Shown here in pieces: positions 62,995 to 64,000 of a stretch of DNA of 64,000 bases. The notes below the pieces were generated by a model that made no database searches, had not been told where the DNA came from, and saw only the letters and a program-made list of their open reading frames with translations. The translations under genes and the position numbers were made by a program. Position 1 is the first letter of the stretch. Every line of letters starts with the position of its first letter. Source of the DNA: Phycisphaeraceae bacterium (GTDB lineage: Bacteria; Planctomycetota; Phycisphaerae; Phycisphaerales; SM1A02); NCBI GenBank assembly GCA_015709595.1, contig CP054178.1, positions 3,539,205 to 3,603,204 on the forward strand, in the 5' to 3' direction.

Positions 62995-64000
62995 GACGCC
63001 CCTCCCTTTCCGTTCGGCGAGCCGGCACGAAGCCGCAGCAGCGTGAATACTCCCACCGCCGCCACGCCGATCACGAAAACCTCGCCCAGCGTGTCAAGCG
63101 CGCGGAAGTCCACCAGGATCACGTTCACCACGTTGCGGCCGTACGCTTCCGGCACGGACCGCTCCACGAAGTAGGTCGAGACGGTCTCCGGCTGCGGTCG
63201 TGACGCCGCCATCAACGTCAGGGCCGCCATCATCGTGCCGACGGAGCCGGCGATCACGCCGTCCACCAGTCGCTCGCCCCGGCTGGTCAGATTGCGGTAC
63301 CTGGGCAGATTGAAGATCACCAGCACGAAGATGATGACAACCAGCGTCTCCACCGCGAATTGCGTCATGGCCACGTCGGGCGCGCCCAGCAGGGCGAAGA
63401 ACAGCGCGATCACGAACCCCACCACCCCGATGACCGCCACCGAGGCCAGCGCGGTTCGCTGCATGGTCGAGGCCGCCGCGGCGCTGACGATCGCCAGCAC
63501 CATGGCTCCGTCAAGCCATGACTCGGGCCAGTGAGCCGCCGAGGCCAGATCAACCGTGAGGTGGCTGCGAATCAGCGCCGCCACGCCGACCCCCAGCGCG
63601 GTCAGGAGCGTCACGCGCAGATAGGCGCGCATGCTGCCGTTCTGCAGCAGTCGAGTCTGCGCCGTCGCCAGCCGGAGCAGCCCCGCGAAGAGACCCTCGT
63701 ACCACCTCGCCGGACCAAGCCGGGCGACCTCGTCCAAGGGAGCACAGGCCCGCGCATAGACGCCCCGGCCCATGAACAAGCCGGCACCCGCCAGCAAGGC
63801 CGCGATGCTCAACCAGGTGGCGGTCGTCGGCGGCCAGAGCAGCCCCACCGCTCCGAGTTTCACCGCCGGGGGAGCGCCGCCCTCGATGGACCCCGCCGTG
63901 GCGCTCACCAGCGGTTCGGCGAAGAGCCCCGGCGCCAGCCCGGCCACCACGCCGCCCACCGCGAGGGCGATGGGGCCGAGCAACTGAAGCCAGTCGGGAT
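62991..64000 (-). CDS. mrpA: Mrp Na+/H+ antiporter subunit A, C-terminal part (cut by window edge)
   Basis: The frame is open to the right edge; about 336 codons are seen. The NuoL-like antiporter core is outside. What remains is the linker with a helix, then the DUF4040/MbhD-like segment ([42 protein letters not shown]) and the MbhE-like end ([29 protein letters not shown]). First gene visible of the mrpABCDEFG operon, which exports Na+ in exchange for H+ for pH and salt tolerance. Confidence 0.95.
   Translation of the reverse strand, partial: PDWLQLLGPIALAVGGVVAGLAPGLFAEPLVSATAGSIEGGAPPAVKLGAVGLLWPPTTATWLSIAALLAGAGLFMGRGVYARACAPLDEVARLGPARWYEGLFAGLLRLATAQTRLLQNGSMRAYLRVTLLTALGVGVAALIRSHLTVDLASAAHWPESWLDGAMVLAIVSAAAASTMQRTALASVAVIGVVGFVIALFFALLGAPDVAMTQFAVETLVVIIFVLVIFNLPRYRNLTSRGERLVDGVIAGSVGTMMAALTLMAASRPQPETVSTYFVERSVPEAYGRNVVNVILVDFRALDTLGEVFVIGVAAVGVFTLLRLRAGSPNGKGGAS

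Overview
The window looks like chromosomal DNA of a high-GC planctomycete, most likely from the Phycisphaerae side of the phylum. This is an inference from gene content, with no marker gene present. Pointers are Tat-exported Gfo/Idh/MocA oxidoreductases, an alpha-2-macroglobulin, a small membrane protein with a double CxxC zinc ribbon, cytochrome-like proteins, hopanoid genes (squalene-hopene cyclase and an HpnN-type RND pump) and abundant short intergenic palindromes. I recognise 54 protein genes (two cut by the window edges) and one tRNA. There is no rRNA, CRISPR array, transposase or phage module.

Layout. 1-7.1 kb (minus): alpha-2-macroglobulin, then an ABC exporter (ATPase, FtsX-type permease, HlyD adaptor). 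7.6-15.3 kb: PHP-type metallohydrolase, two small membrane proteins, a GNAT acetyltransferase, FolE2, a membrane protein and histidine ammonia-lyase diverging over a 20-bp tandem-repeat array, and a c-type cytochrome membrane protein. 15.3-18.8 kb (minus): a tightly overlapping Gfo/Idh/MocA - ApbE - Gfo/Idh/MocA operon. 19.1-28.7 kb: an RmlB-like protein without its catalytic Tyr/Lys, a tiny basic protein, tRNA-Tyr(GUA) divergent from RtcB, thioredoxin reductase, alanine dehydrogenase, a TIM-barrel protein and MoaE. 28.7-43.8 kb: an ABC-2 transporter, CorA, a sugar isomerase-like protein, a CX4CH protein, a coiled-coil lipoprotein, QueG/UvrD, an LplT-like MFS protein and an MshEN-domain protein. 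44-59.5 kb: HpnN-like pump, HflX, serine hydrolase, glycosyltransferase, NnrE, a LolC/LolD-like pair, 4-hydroxyphenylpyruvate dioxygenase, a C26 peptidase and squalene-hopene cyclase. 59.5-64 kb (minus): a complete-order mrpABCDEFG Na+/H+ antiporter operon (mrpA cut).

Two signals stand out. First, several conserved enzymes carry in-frame extra segments at loop positions, and the DNA of these segments resembles short palindromic intergenic repeats: RtcB (about 58 extra residues bounded by 49-bp inverted arms just before the guanylylated-His motif), UvrD, QueG, squalene-hopene cyclase just before DxDD, and possibly ApbE. The UvrD and QueG segments are recognisably the same repeat family. Second, the LolD-like ATPase has about 75-80 extra residues, with two predicted membrane helices, between Q-loop and signature motif. 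The other ATPase of the same type in this window lacks them.

Functional links: FolE2 and QueG belong to the queuosine pathway and tRNA-Tyr(GUA) is one of its substrates; FolE2 and MoaE are both pterin-related. Many first-in-operon genes have a TAnnnT hexamer 5-8 nt before ATG and no Shine-Dalgarno, suggesting leaderless or near-leaderless mRNAs, while others have clear GGAGG-type sites.
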